Below, one piece after another: positions 37,181 through 46,533 of a stretch of 64,000 nt of DNA (the stretch's first letter is position 1; every line of letters begins with the position of its first letter). Origin of the DNA: Thalassospira mesophila (GTDB lineage Bacteria > Pseudomonadota > Alphaproteobacteria > Rhodospirillales > Thalassospiraceae). The notes under the pieces are model-generated. The model did not search any database. It was not told the origin of the DNA and was given only the letters and a program-made list of their open reading frames with translations. The position numbers and the translations under genes were made by a program. The DNA is taken from assembly GCF_002115755.1 (NCBI RefSeq), contig NZ_JFKA01000016.1, positions 1-64,000 on the forward strand. The letters are read 5' to 3'.

Positions 37181-38020
37181 ATGACATTGCCCAACGACAC
37201 TGCCAACATCGCCGAAACCGCAACCCCGGATGCTTCAGCCTTTTTGCGTCTTGAAAAAACGGGTAAAAATTTCGGCCAAAACATTGTACTCGATAATGTC
37301 AGCCTGTCGCTTGACCGCGGGCAGACCATGGCCATCATTGGCCCGTCGGCTGCGGGTAAAAGCGTGTTGTTAAAATGCCTTGCCGGTGTTTATGAGATTG
37401 ATCGCGGCGAAATCCTGATTGCCGGAAAAAACGTTGCCGACAAAGCCGATGGAAATCAGGGTCACTGGACCGATAAAATCGGTATGTTGTTTCAACAAAA
37501 CGCCCTGTTTGACAGCTTGCCTGTCTGGCAAAATGTTTGTTTTCAGCTAATTGAAAACGGGTCCCTAAAAGGCAAACAGGCCCGCGACAAAGCCGTTGAA
37601 TTGTTAGGGCTGGTCGGGCTTGATGCCGATAGCAGCATATTGCGGCCATCGGATTTATCGGGCGGCATGCAAAAACGTGTTGGCATTGCGCGCGCCATTG
37701 CCAATGACCCGGAAATTCTGCTGCTTGATAATCCGACAGCCGGACTTGACCCTGTTTTGTCCAACCATATTGAAAACATGATCGAAACCATCGCTAAAAA
37801 GCGCATGACCACGGTTATTACCGTTACCAACGATATGACCATTGCGCGAACCCGTTATGATTTTTTAACCATGATGCATGAAGGCCGCGTCTATTGGTCC
37901 GGCCCGCGTGACCAGATAGACCACGCGAAAAACCCCCATTTGGCCCAAATGCTAAGCGGATCATCGCAAGGGCCGATTTCGATGCGCACCCAAAACCGGG
38001 GCCAGCATCTGGTCGCTTAA
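37181..38020 (+). CDS. orphan Mla/MlaF-type ABC ATPase with degenerate catalytic site, 279 aa
   Basis: The general pattern (Walker A GPSAAGKS at residues 54-61, signature LSGGMQKRVGIARAI, LLGLVGL and TAGLDPVLS) is that of ATPases of lipid/toluene-tolerance importers such as MlaF. Two catalytic positions are changed. Walker B reads ILLLDNPTAGLD, with Asn184 where the catalytic Glu should be, and the H-loop reads TVTNDM, with Asn217 in place of the switch His. Both changes are clear in the DNA (AAT and AAC codons) and the frame is intact, so this is not a sequencing frameshift. No permease or MCE gene adjoins. It may bind but hardly hydrolyse ATP, acting as a regulatory subunit, or be a relic. 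It has its own promoter region after the aap terminator. Confidence 0.8.
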   Translation: MTLPNDTANIAETATPDASAFLRLEKTGKNFGQNIVLDNVSLSLDRGQTMAIIGPSAAGKSVLLKCLAGVYEIDRGEILIAGKNVADKADGNQGHWTDKIGMLFQQNALFDSLPVWQNVCFQLIENGSLKGKQARDKAVELLGLVGLDADSSILRPSDLSGGMQKRVGIARAIANDPEILLLDNPTAGLDPVLSNHIENMIETIAKKRMTTVITVTNDMTIARTRYDFLTMMHEGRVYWSGPRDQIDHAKNPHLAQMLSGSSQGPISMRTQNRGQHLVA

Positions 38021-38095
38021 CATCTAATGACATCCTGGCGGGGCACATGCGCCACCTGCCCCACATACCCGGCCAGTTGTTGGTCCCGCCTGGTC

Positions 38096-38860
38096 TTAAT
38101 CGGCGCAATAAACCGATAAATCAGCTTGCTCAAGAATGTCGTCCCACGCTTTTCCCGGTGCAATATCGGTAAACAGGGCATCGACCTCGGACAAATGCCC
38201 CAGCCGCACCATTGCCCGGCGGCCGAATTTGGAAATGTCGGTGCATAAAAATGTTTGCCGGGAATTGGAAATAATCGCCCGGGCAACCCGCACTTCGCGA
38301 TAATCAAAATCCATCAGACTGCCATCTTCATCAACACCCGAAATGCCGATAATGGCATAATCAACCTTGAACTGGCTGATAAAGTCGATGGTGGCTTCGC
38401 CAATAATGCCAAAATCGCGCTGGCGCACCACGCCCCCGGCAATAATCACCTCGAACCCCGGATTGGCCGCGCAAATTTCGGCGACATGCAAATTATTGGT
38501 AATAATTTTCAGGTTTTTATGGTCAGACAGCGCCCGGGCAACTTCTTCGGTCGTCGTCCCGATATTGATAAATAACGAGGCCCCTTCGGGAATGTGCTGA
38601 GCAACCAGACGGGCAATTTTGCGTTTGGCATCCAGATTGAGAACCTGACGGTCGGTATAGGCGGTGTTTTCGGTCGTCGACTGGCTGGCAGCACCGCCGT
38701 GATACCGGGCGATCAGGCCTTCTTCGGCCATTTCATTGATATCGCGCCGGATTGTTTGCGGGGTAACATCGAAATGCGTCGCCAGGGCATCAATTGTCAT
38801 AAAGCCGCTTGCCGCGACCTTTTCCAGAATTTCGCGGCGGCGCCTGTCTAATTTACCCAT
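38096..38860 (-). CDS. DeoR-family regulator (GlpR-like), 254 aa
   Basis: The N-terminal HTH (about 1-57, GFMTIDALATHFDVTPQTIRRDIN) and the C-terminal sugar-phosphate-sensing domain (FINIGTTTEEVARAL, ITNNLHVAEI, GIIGEATIDFI) are both complete. The sequence is closest in feel to GlpR-type repressors of glycerol 3-phosphate use, but no glp genes are present. CGGAG lies seven bases before the ATG. It is convergent with the orphan ATPase and near the SLC13 carrier gene. Confidence 0.87.
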   Translation of the reverse strand: MGKLDRRRREILEKVAASGFMTIDALATHFDVTPQTIRRDINEMAEEGLIARYHGGAASQSTTENTAYTDRQVLNLDAKRKIARLVAQHIPEGASLFINIGTTTEEVARALSDHKNLKIITNNLHVAEICAANPGFEVIIAGGVVRQRDFGIIGEATIDFISQFKVDYAIIGISGVDEDGSLMDFDYREVRVARAIISNSRQTFLCTDISKFGRRAMVRLGHLSEVDALFTDIAPGKAWDDILEQADLSVYCAD

Positions 38861-38962
38861 TTTTTCTCCGATCCGGCGAATATGATTTTATAAGGGGTTA
38901 TTGTCTTTCGCTGGTTCTAAAATGCGGGGATCGGGCGAAAGATGCAAGACCATAGGCCAAAA

Positions 38963-40564
38963 TCAAAACACAATCGGTACCAGCACGATGGCCAGTATCA
39001 CCAGCAATACCAGTGCGCAAATATTCAACAGCAATCCGGCCCGCACCATATCGTCTATTTTTAAATAGCCGCTGCCAAAAACAATGGCATTGGGGGGTGT
39101 CGCAACTGGCAACATAAAGGCGCAACTTGCTGCCAGCGTCACCGGCACCACCATAATCATGGGATCGATCCCCTTGCCGATCGCGTAGGTCGCCAGCAGG
39201 GGCATAAAGGTCGCCGCAGTTGCCGTGTTGGATGTTAAGTGGCTAACCAGAATGATGACTGTGGCAATCAGAAATATTTGCAGCATTAGCGGCATTTCGG
39301 GCATTGCCTGCATGTTAATCGCAATAACCCTGGCAAGGCCGGTGTCGCTGATCAAGGCACCAAGGGAAAGCCCGCCCCCCACCAGCAACAATATCCCCCA
39401 TGGCAAGCGCAATGTTGCCTTCCAGTCCAGCACATACAGGTTTTTCCGGGCGCGCACCGGCAAGGCAAATAAACAAATGGCGGCAAAAACCGCAATTGCG
39501 GCGTCGCTCAGCGCAATTTGCGGAAAAATCTGGCCGAGTAACGGGCGAAATAACCACAACAACGCCGTTGCCACAAATACAATGGCAACACGTTTTTCGC
39601 CCCGCCCCATCGGCCCCAATCGGTCAATCCGTTCTTGCAACGCTATTTCAACAGATTCAGGCAAATGATCACTTAACGGATAAATCACCCGGCACAACAA
39701 ATACCAGCAAATCACCAGCAGGATTGCGGCAAAGGGCACACCGATCAGCATCCATTGCCCAAACCCGATTGTGATGCCGTAAGTTTGCGCCATATACCCG
39801 GCCAGCAAGGCATTGGGCGGCGTGCCAATCAGGGTACCCACCCCGCCAATACCCGCCCCATAGGCAATGGCAAGCAACAAACAGCGAGCGAGATTATGTG
39901 TCGCCGGGCTTAACCCGCGATCAAGCAGCGTTTCATCGGTGTTTTCGTCTGTTTTTACCGGGTCGTCTGGCGGGCCATTCTGTTCGGCACGTTCCTGATT
40001 TTGGGCGCGATCAAAATTGCTAAACAGCGTAATCAACGAAACAGCAACCGGCAGCATCATGGTTGCCGTGGCGGTGTTGCTGACCCACATCGATAAAAAT
40101 GCCGTTGCCGCCATAAACCCGGCCACCAACGCCGAGGGATGAAACCCGACCTTGCCAATGATCATAAGCGCGATCCGCAAATGTAAATTCCATCGCTCCA
40201 TCGCCAATGCAATGACAAACCCGCCGAAAAACATAAAGATCAGCGGGTTGGCGTAATTGGTGCTGATGTCGGCTGTTGTCCCAATGCTCAGAACCGCACC
40301 AAGAGCCAACGGCAGCAGCGCCGTTGCCGCCAGTGGAATGGCCTCGCTAAGCCACCATATCGCCATCAAACTGGCAAGGCCGGCGGCATGCCACGCCGCA
40401 ACCGGCACATCGCCCGGCGACGAAAACACCAGAAAACCGGCAAAGGCCAACGGCCCCGCCACCAGCCCGGTTATGCGCCGCATACTGCCCGGTCGCCGGG
40501 GCGATTCCGGGTTTGCCGCCGTGCCCGAAATTGGCAATCGATCGATTAATGGAAAACGGATCAT
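38963..40564 (-). CDS. SLC13/DASS-family sodium:anion symporter, 533 aa
   Basis: Some twelve helices with the family signature SNTATATMMLPVAVSL in the N-terminal half and the matching SNTATAATFMPLLATYA plus VATPPNAIVFGSG in the C-terminal half. These are the two SNT sodium/substrate motifs. Family members import C4-dicarboxylates, citrate or sulfate. A cytoplasmic Asp/Glu-rich insertion (QNQERAEQNGPPDDPVKTDE) sits near residue 200. The start at 40564 follows AAAGGGG; an in-frame extension to 40612 is rejected. It lies 104 bases downstream of the LysR gene. Confidence 0.87.
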   Translation of the reverse strand: MIRFPLIDRLPISGTAANPESPRRPGSMRRITGLVAGPLAFAGFLVFSSPGDVPVAAWHAAGLASLMAIWWLSEAIPLAATALLPLALGAVLSIGTTADISTNYANPLIFMFFGGFVIALAMERWNLHLRIALMIIGKVGFHPSALVAGFMAATAFLSMWVSNTATATMMLPVAVSLITLFSNFDRAQNQERAEQNGPPDDPVKTDENTDETLLDRGLSPATHNLARCLLLAIAYGAGIGGVGTLIGTPPNALLAGYMAQTYGITIGFGQWMLIGVPFAAILLVICWYLLCRVIYPLSDHLPESVEIALQERIDRLGPMGRGEKRVAIVFVATALLWLFRPLLGQIFPQIALSDAAIAVFAAICLFALPVRARKNLYVLDWKATLRLPWGILLLVGGGLSLGALISDTGLARVIAINMQAMPEMPLMLQIFLIATVIILVSHLTSNTATAATFMPLLATYAIGKGIDPMIMVVPVTLAASCAFMLPVATPPNAIVFGSGYLKIDDMVRAGLLLNICALVLLVILAIVLVPIVF

Positions 40565-40668
40565 TGCCGCCCCTTTGCCCACATTTATTAAAACGGCACA
40601 TACCACTGGCAATGTTTAGCTACGGGCTAATTTCTGGCAATTGAAACCGCGCCAAAGGTTGAATGGTT

Positions 40669-41592
40669 CTAAAATTCCACGGCAGCAGGCATGTGGGCCG
40701 CCGTTAATAAATCCCTGGCGGCGAGGGTTTCTTCGCGGATAAAATCGGCCAGCAATCGAATCCGCGCCACATTGATCATGTCGCTATGGCAGACCATCCA
40801 GTAATCGCGCATGATTTTAACCGTTGCTGGCAGGACGGGCACCAGATCATCAAATTCAACCGCCATAAAATAGGGCAAAATACACAAGCCAAAACCAGCC
40901 CGTGTTGCCTTTAACTGGGCAAAGACGCTGGAACTTTGATACCCCGCCCGCAACCCTGGCAATAATTCACCCAGATAGTTCAATTCCTGAGTGAAAATCA
41001 TGTCTTCAATATAGCCAACAAAGGGATGCGTGGCCAATTGTGCCCGTTCGGTTATGGCCTCATGCTCGGCCAGATATTGCCGGGATCCATAAACGTATAG
41101 CGCGTAACTTGATATTTTTTCACGGTGATAAGACCCGGTTTTGGGGGTGTTTAACGCCACCGAAATATCGGCCTCGCGCCGCGAAAGCGAAACGATTTGC
41201 TGAATATTGACCATTTCAATCGCCAGGCTGGGGTGGCGTTTGGCAAATAACGGCAATTTTTCACCAATAAAAAAATTACCGAATCCTTCCGGCACACTAA
41301 ACCGCACCACACCACTAAGCGCAAATGACCCGGTTCCGACTTCCCCTAAAAGCTTGTCGGCTTCCTGCGCCATCATTTCGGCGGGGCCCATTAACCGTGT
41401 ACCAAGGGGGGTTAAAACATACCCACGCGGGTTACGCTCAAACAGCTTTGCGCCCAAACGCTGCTCTAACCGGTCTATTCTGCGGGCAACCGTAACATGG
41501 CTGGTGCGCAAACGGCGTGCTGCGGCCGATAGCTGACCATCGCGGGCAACCGCCAAAAAATACTGTAAATCGTCCCACGAAAAATTATGCAT
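40669..41592 (-). CDS. LysR-family transcriptional regulator, 307 aa
   Basis: The N-terminal winged helix-turn-helix (about 1-60, WDDLQYFLAVARDGQLSAAARRL) and the C-terminal effector-binding domain (about 90-300) are complete. The start is placed at the ATG at 41592 because AAGG lies six bases before it; a GTG at 41598 is also in frame. The gene is transcribed away from the ABC importer/GMC dehydrogenase operon, which is the standard layout of a LysR activator and its target. A perfect inverted repeat in the shared region (41644-41659) is a candidate binding site. Confidence 0.88.
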   Translation of the reverse strand: MHNFSWDDLQYFLAVARDGQLSAAARRLRTSHVTVARRIDRLEQRLGAKLFERNPRGYVLTPLGTRLMGPAEMMAQEADKLLGEVGTGSFALSGVVRFSVPEGFGNFFIGEKLPLFAKRHPSLAIEMVNIQQIVSLSRREADISVALNTPKTGSYHREKISSYALYVYGSRQYLAEHEAITERAQLATHPFVGYIEDMIFTQELNYLGELLPGLRAGYQSSSVFAQLKATRAGFGLCILPYFMAVEFDDLVPVLPATVKIMRDYWMVCHSDMINVARIRLLADFIREETLAARDLLTAAHMPAAVEF

Positions 41593-41920
41593 CCGCACCT
41601 TCTGTTCATTTTTGTACAGATAATGTCCAAAATTATATATTTGTTGACGTTTTCGTCAATGTTAGCGTTCATATCGAACAACAAAACAATAAGTTCGCTT
41701 GCCGGTGGCACCGCGCAGGAGGACAGTATCAGGGCATCGAAACTTTCCGGTGCGTTACAAAAACAAAAAAGTACACAGCACAGTGTATTTCTATCCGTCA
41801 CCTGTGTTCCGTCGCTGTCTTTTGGCACACGGTTAAAACAGATTTCGGGAAACAGGAACGTCACCCGCCAGTCAACATGATTGGCGGTAACAATATGGTT
41901 CAGTTAGGGAGGAACCTCAG
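41593..41920. other. divergent promoter region of the LysR gene and the ABC/GMC operon
   Basis: This 328-base region holds no supportable gene. It is AT-rich near the LysR start and contains the inverted repeat listed at 41644-41659. The rest probably forms the promoter and leader of the binding-protein gene. Confidence 0.55.
41644..41659. promoter_or_regulatory. inverted repeat, candidate LysR operator
   Basis: TTGACG and CGTCAA form a perfect 6-bp inverted repeat with a TTTT spacer, about 52 bases upstream of the LysR start. The symmetry and place suit an autoregulatory LysR site, although the strict T-N11-A form is not met. Confidence 0.45.
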
Positions 41921-43129
41921 ATGAAGAAACTCGCGATGGCATCCGTTGCCGTCATGGCGGCCGCTGCTGCATTTCCGGCATATGCGGCTGGCATTTCCGA
42001 CGATATCGTTAAAATCGGCATTCTCAACGACCAGTCCGGCGTCTATGCCGACTTTGGCGGCAAATGGTCTTATGAAGCGGCCAAAATGGCTGTCGAAGAT
42101 TTTGGTGGTACGGTTCTCGATAAAAAGATCGAAGTCATCACGGCTGATCATCAGAACAAGCCTGATGTTGCCGCCAACATTGCCCGTCAATGGTATGACG
42201 AAGACAAGGTTGACGCCATCATGGAACTGACCACGTCGTCAGTTGCACTGGCGGTTCAGGGTATTTCCAAGGAAAAGAAAAAGATCGACATCGTTACCGG
42301 TGCGGCAACAACCGCCCTTACCGGTGATCAATGCTCGCCTTACGGTTTTCATTGGGCCTATGACACCCACGCTCTGGCCGTTGGTACCGGCGGTGCGCTG
42401 GTCGAAAACGGCGGCGACACCTGGTACTTCCTGACCGCCGATTATGCCTTTGGCTATTCGCTGGAAGAACAGACCTCGAAATTTGTCACCGACAATGGCG
42501 GCAAGGTTCTGGGGTCGGTGCGTCATCCGCTTTCGAGCACCGACTTCTCGTCTTTCCTGCTTCAGGCGCAGGCTTCAGGTGCCAAGGTCATCGGTTTGGC
42601 TGACGCCGGGCTTGATACCGCCAATGCCATCAAACAGGCATCGGAATTTGGCATCGTTCAGGGCGGTCAACGCCTTGCTGCCTTGTTGTTTACCCTGTCC
42701 GAAGTTCATGGTCTGGGTGCCGAAGCTGCACAGGGGCTGTCGCTGACCGAAGGGTTCTATTGGGACCGCAACGACGAATCACGTGAATTTGGCAAGCGCT
42801 TCCATGACCGTACCGGTCGTATGCCCAACATGATTCAGGCTGGCACCTATTCGGCTGTGTTGCAGTACCTCAAAGCAATCAAGAAAGTCGGCACCGACGA
42901 AACCGAAGCCGTTTCCAAGGCCCTGCATGAAATGCCGGTTAATGACGTTTTTGCCCATAACGGCAAAGTCGGCGCCAATGGCCGCATGATTTACGACATG
43001 TATCTGATGGAAGTGAAAAAGCCGTCCGAAATGAAGGGCGACTGGGATTATTACAACGTTCTTGCCACCGTTCCGGGTGACAAAGCGTTTATCAAACCAT
43101 CCGAAAGCGGCTGCGCGCTGGCGCAGTAA
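41921..43129 (+). CDS. branched-chain-type ABC transporter substrate-binding protein, 402 aa
   Basis: A signal peptide (ending AAFPAYAAG) precedes a type I periplasmic binding fold of the LivJ family (VKIGILNDQSGVYADFGG, GTYSAVLQYLKAIKKVG). The gene is followed by a full Liv-type set and by a GMC dehydrogenase, so the ligand is probably not a branched-chain amino acid. GGGAGG lies eight bases before the ATG. The last residues include a Cys near the C-terminus (SGCALAQ). Confidence 0.9.
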   Translation: MKKLAMASVAVMAAAAAFPAYAAGISDDIVKIGILNDQSGVYADFGGKWSYEAAKMAVEDFGGTVLDKKIEVITADHQNKPDVAANIARQWYDEDKVDAIMELTTSSVALAVQGISKEKKKIDIVTGAATTALTGDQCSPYGFHWAYDTHALAVGTGGALVENGGDTWYFLTADYAFGYSLEEQTSKFVTDNGGKVLGSVRHPLSSTDFSSFLLQAQASGAKVIGLADAGLDTANAIKQASEFGIVQGGQRLAALLFTLSEVHGLGAEAAQGLSLTEGFYWDRNDESREFGKRFHDRTGRMPNMIQAGTYSAVLQYLKAIKKVGTDETEAVSKALHEMPVNDVFAHNGKVGANGRMIYDMYLMEVKKPSEMKGDWDYYNVLATVPGDKAFIKPSESGCALAQ

Positions 43130-43133
43130 AAAC

Positions 43134-43937
43134 ATGATGGCAACCGGAGAACGTCAAAATCCCGGTATGTCGCAAAACGCGAACGAGGCACGAGTGGTTC
43201 TTTCCGCTCGTGACCTCCGCCGCGATTTTGGTGGCTTTACCGCGGTCAACAATGTCAACCTTGACGTACATCACGCCAAGGTGCATGCGCTGATCGGCCC
43301 GAATGGCGCAGGCAAAACCACTGTTTTCAACCTGTTAACAAAGTTTCTTCAACCCACCAGCGGCACGATTACGCTGTTGGGCCAGGATATTACCAAAACG
43401 TCCCCTGCCCGTGTCGCACGTATGGGGCTTGTGCGGTCGTTTCAGATTTCGGCTGTTTTTCCCCATCTGACGGTTCTGGAAAATGTGCGTGTTGCCTTGC
43501 AACGGCCGGGCGGGCTGGCCGTTCAGTTCTGGCGCTCGATGAATACTCTGGACCGCTTGAACGACCGGGCGATTGAACTTTTGAAATCTGTCGGGCTGGA
43601 AAAAGACATCGACAGTTACGCCGCCGATTTGTCCTATGGGCGCAAACGTGTGCTGGAAATTGCGACCACCCTGTCGCTTGACCCCAAGGTATTGCTGCTT
43701 GACGAACCGATGGCGGGCATGGGGCAGGAAGATGTCGGCCGTGTCGCCGAAATCATTCGCGAAGTCGCACGAACCCGTGCCGTCCTGATGGTGGAACATA
43801 ACCTTACGGTGGTGGCCGATCTGTGTGATCACATTACCGTTCTTCAGCGCGGTGAAATACTGGCCGAAGGCAATTATGACACGGTTAGCACCGATGAACG
43901 CGTAAGAATTGCCTATATGGGGACGGATGATGACTGA
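43134..43937 (+). CDS. branched-chain-type ABC ATPase LivG-like, 267 aa
   Basis: Walker A GPNGAGKTT, signature LSYGRKRVLEIATTL, Walker B VLLLDEPMAGMGQED and H-loop His in MVEHNLTVV. The SYGR form of the signature and the MAGM sequence are normal for LivG. The start is uncertain: 43134 lies four bases after the previous stop, and a second ATG at 43167 fits the family start better but lacks a clear ribosome site. It overlaps livF by eight bases. Confidence 0.9.
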   Translation: MMATGERQNPGMSQNANEARVVLSARDLRRDFGGFTAVNNVNLDVHHAKVHALIGPNGAGKTTVFNLLTKFLQPTSGTITLLGQDITKTSPARVARMGLVRSFQISAVFPHLTVLENVRVALQRPGGLAVQFWRSMNTLDRLNDRAIELLKSVGLEKDIDSYAADLSYGRKRVLEIATTLSLDPKVLLLDEPMAGMGQEDVGRVAEIIREVARTRAVLMVEHNLTVVADLCDHITVLQRGEILAEGNYDTVSTDERVRIAYMGTDDD

Positions 43938-44640
43938 CAAAGATATCCTTCTGTCCGTCAAGGATCTTAATGCATGGTACGACGAAAGCCATGTTTTGCA
44001 CGGCGTTAACCTTAATGTCCGGCGCGGCGAAACCGTAACCATTTTAGGACGCAACGGGGTGGGCAAAACCACGACCCTGCGTTCGATCGTCGGCATATTG
44101 CGCAAGCGCACTGGCGAAATTGAATTTAACGGTCATAACCTGATGCGCCTGCCCTTGCACAAAACCGCAAAAACAGGCCTGGGGTTTGTGCCCGAGGAAC
44201 GGGGTATATTTTCAACCCTCAGCGTTGAAGAAAACCTGATGCTGCCGCCCAAAGTATCTGATAGCGGCATGAGCATCGAGGAAATATACGACCTGTTTCC
44301 CAATCTTTATGAGCGTAAAACCAGTTCGGGCACCAAACTTTCGGGCGGGGAACAACAGATGCTGGCCATGGCGCGCATGTTGCGCATTGGCGTTGACATG
44401 CTGTTGCTTGATGAACCCACCGAAGGGCTGGCCCCGGTTATTATCCAGCGCATTGGCGAAGTTTTACAGACCCTTAAACAGCGCGGCATGACCATTTTGC
44501 TGATCGAACAGAATTTTCGTTTCGCCAGCAAGATCGCCGACCGGTTCTATCTGATGGAACATGGTCTGGTATCGGCTGGTTTTGACGCCAGCGAACTGCC
44601 CGACCGCATGGATATGCTGCACGAGGTTCTAGGAGTTTAA
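43930..44640 (+). CDS. branched-chain-type ABC ATPase LivF-like, 236 aa
   Basis: Walker A GRNGVGKTT, signature LSGGEQQMLAMARML and Walker B MLLLDEPTEGLAP. The H-loop position reads IEQNF, with Gln instead of His, which is usual in LivF and not a defect. GGGGACGG precedes two ATG codons (43927 and 43930) inside the livG end. Confidence 0.91.
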   Translation: MTDKDILLSVKDLNAWYDESHVLHGVNLNVRRGETVTILGRNGVGKTTTLRSIVGILRKRTGEIEFNGHNLMRLPLHKTAKTGLGFVPEERGIFSTLSVEENLMLPPKVSDSGMSIEEIYDLFPNLYERKTSSGTKLSGGEQQMLAMARMLRIGVDMLLLDEPTEGLAPVIIQRIGEVLQTLKQRGMTILLIEQNFRFASKIADRFYLMEHGLVSAGFDASELPDRMDMLHEVLGV

Positions 44641-44645
44641 ACGCC

Positions 44646-45533
44646 GTGATCATGATATTTGGAATTCCCATTCAGGCGTTTCTGGGACAATTGCTGATCG
44701 GGCTGATCAATGGCTCGTTCTATGCAATGCTCAGCCTTGGCCTGGCGATTATTTTCGGTTTGCTGCGCGTCATCAATTTTGCCCATGGTGCCCAATATAT
44801 GATGGGTGCTTTTGCCGGCATGTTGTTGCTGACCTGGTTTGGCGTCAATTACTGGCTTGCCCTTATTCTCGCCCCTGTCGTTGTCGGTATCACCGGCATC
44901 ATCGTCGAACGTTTTGCCCTGCGCCGCCTGTATGAACTCGACCATCTTTATGGTCTGCTATTTACCTTTGGTCTGGCGCTGGTGATTGAAGGAACGTTCC
45001 GGTATTTTTACGGCTCGTCCGGGCAACCCTATGCCACCCCCAAGCTGCTCAGCGGCGGGGTAAATCTTGGTTTCATGTATTTGCCGATCTATCGGGGCTG
45101 GGTTGTTATCGCATCGATGATTGTGTGTATCGGTACGTGGCTTCTTATCGAGAAAACCCGTCTTGGTGCCTATTTGCGTGCCGCCACCGAAAACCCGATC
45201 CTGGTGCAGTCTTTTGGCATCAATGTCCCGCTTTTGCTAACCCTTACATACGGTTTGGGCTCGGGCCTTGCGGCCCTGGCCGGAATCATGGCCGCCCCGA
45301 TCTATCAGGTTAGTCCGCTTATGGGCTCCAATCTGATCATTGTGGTGTTTGCCATTGTCGTGGTTGGCGGCATGGGGTCGATCATGGGGGCAATTGTCAC
45401 CGGCTATGCCTTGGGCATCATCGAAGGCCTAACCAAGGTCTTTTACCCCGAAGCCTCAAATATCGTGATCTTTGTCATCATGGCACTGGTTCTTCTGGTC
45501 CGGCCTGCCGGTCTTTTTGGTCGGGATGCGTGA
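44646..45533 (+). CDS. branched-chain-type ABC permease LivH-like, 295 aa
   Basis: An eight-helix permease with the family patterns GLINGSFYAMLSLGLAIIFG, NFAHGAQYMMGAF, and the C-terminal LYMPSNVGG-type coupling loop replaced here by VVGGMGSIMGAIVTGY. A GTG start at 44646 is chosen because GGAG lies ten bases upstream; an ATG at 44652 is the alternative. It forms the membrane channel with the LivM-like protein encoded two bases downstream. Confidence 0.9.
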   Translation: MIMIFGIPIQAFLGQLLIGLINGSFYAMLSLGLAIIFGLLRVINFAHGAQYMMGAFAGMLLLTWFGVNYWLALILAPVVVGITGIIVERFALRRLYELDHLYGLLFTFGLALVIEGTFRYFYGSSGQPYATPKLLSGGVNLGFMYLPIYRGWVVIASMIVCIGTWLLIEKTRLGAYLRAATENPILVQSFGINVPLLLTLTYGLGSGLAALAGIMAAPIYQVSPLMGSNLIIVVFAIVVVGGMGSIMGAIVTGYALGIIEGLTKVFYPEASNIVIFVIMALVLLVRPAGLFGRDA

Positions 45534-45534
45534 T

Positions 45535-46521
45535 ATGAAAACATCTTCCATGACATCCACTGCAACCACCAGCACCGGTACCCGTATTCAGCTAATCTTG
45601 CTGGTTCTGGCTTTGCTCGGGTTAATCATTGCGCCCTTCACCTTCTATCCTATTTTTCTGATGAAGGTTCTGTGCTTTGCCCTGTTTGCCTGCGCCTTTA
45701 ACCTGTTGCTGGGCTATACCGGTCTCTTGTCATTCGGCCATGCCGCATTTTTTGGCGGGGCTTCCTATTTCACGGCTTACGCCGTCAAGGAATGGGGCGT
45801 TCCGCCCGAAATTGGCATTCTGCTGGGGGTGATTGGCGCGGCCTTTCTTGGGCTGATCATGGGCATTTTCGCCATTCGCCGACAGGGCATCTATTTCGCC
45901 ATGGTCACACTGGCACTGGCACAGATGTTTTATTTCTTCTGCCTGCAAGCCGAATTTACCCATGGTGAAGACGGGCTGCAAGGTGTGCCCCGTGGCCATT
46001 TACTGGGCTTTATCGACCTGAACCAACCGCTAAACATGTATTTCTTTGTGCTGGCGATTTTCCTCATTGGCATTTTTGCCATCTGGCGCATCGTGCATTC
46101 GCCCTTTGGCATGATCCTTAAATCCATCCGCGAAAACGAAGACCGGGCCATTTCCCTTGGCTATTCGGTGAGCCGTTACAAACTGGGGGCCTTTGTCATG
46201 TCAGCCGCCCTTGCCGGCTTGGCGGGTGGGACCAAAACCCTGGTGTTTCAGTTTGCCACGCTGACCGACGTTGCCTGGCAAATGTCGGGGGAAGTGATCC
46301 TGATGACGCTTCTGGGCGGCATTGGCACCATTTTTGGTCCTATTTTTGGTGCCGGATTTGTTGTGACACTGCAAAACTATCTGGCAGCATCGGCGTTTCC
46401 GGTAACGGTCCTGACCGGGTTGATCTTTATGATCTGCGTGCTGGTATTTCGTCGCGGCATCATTGGCGAGTTTAACGCATCACGTCTGGGTGCCCGCCTT
46501 GGTTTGCGGACAAAGCAGTAA
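45535..46521 (+). CDS. branched-chain-type ABC permease LivM-like, 328 aa
   Basis: Second permease with the LivM pattern NLLLGYTGLLSFGHAAFFG in the N-terminal half and LLGGIGTIFGPIFGAG near the C-terminus. Residues 1-20 form a Thr/Ser-rich lead. The start at 45535 is directly after the livH stop; alternatives are 45526 and 45550. The GMC dehydrogenase gene begins 12 bases after its stop, so the two are one transcript. Confidence 0.9.
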   Translation: MKTSSMTSTATTSTGTRIQLILLVLALLGLIIAPFTFYPIFLMKVLCFALFACAFNLLLGYTGLLSFGHAAFFGGASYFTAYAVKEWGVPPEIGILLGVIGAAFLGLIMGIFAIRRQGIYFAMVTLALAQMFYFFCLQAEFTHGEDGLQGVPRGHLLGFIDLNQPLNMYFFVLAIFLIGIFAIWRIVHSPFGMILKSIRENEDRAISLGYSVSRYKLGAFVMSAALAGLAGGTKTLVFQFATLTDVAWQMSGEVILMTLLGGIGTIFGPIFGAGFVVTLQNYLAASAFPVTVLTGLIFMICVLVFRRGIIGEFNASRLGARLGLRTKQ

Positions 46522-46533
46522 GGTCGCCGGTTC

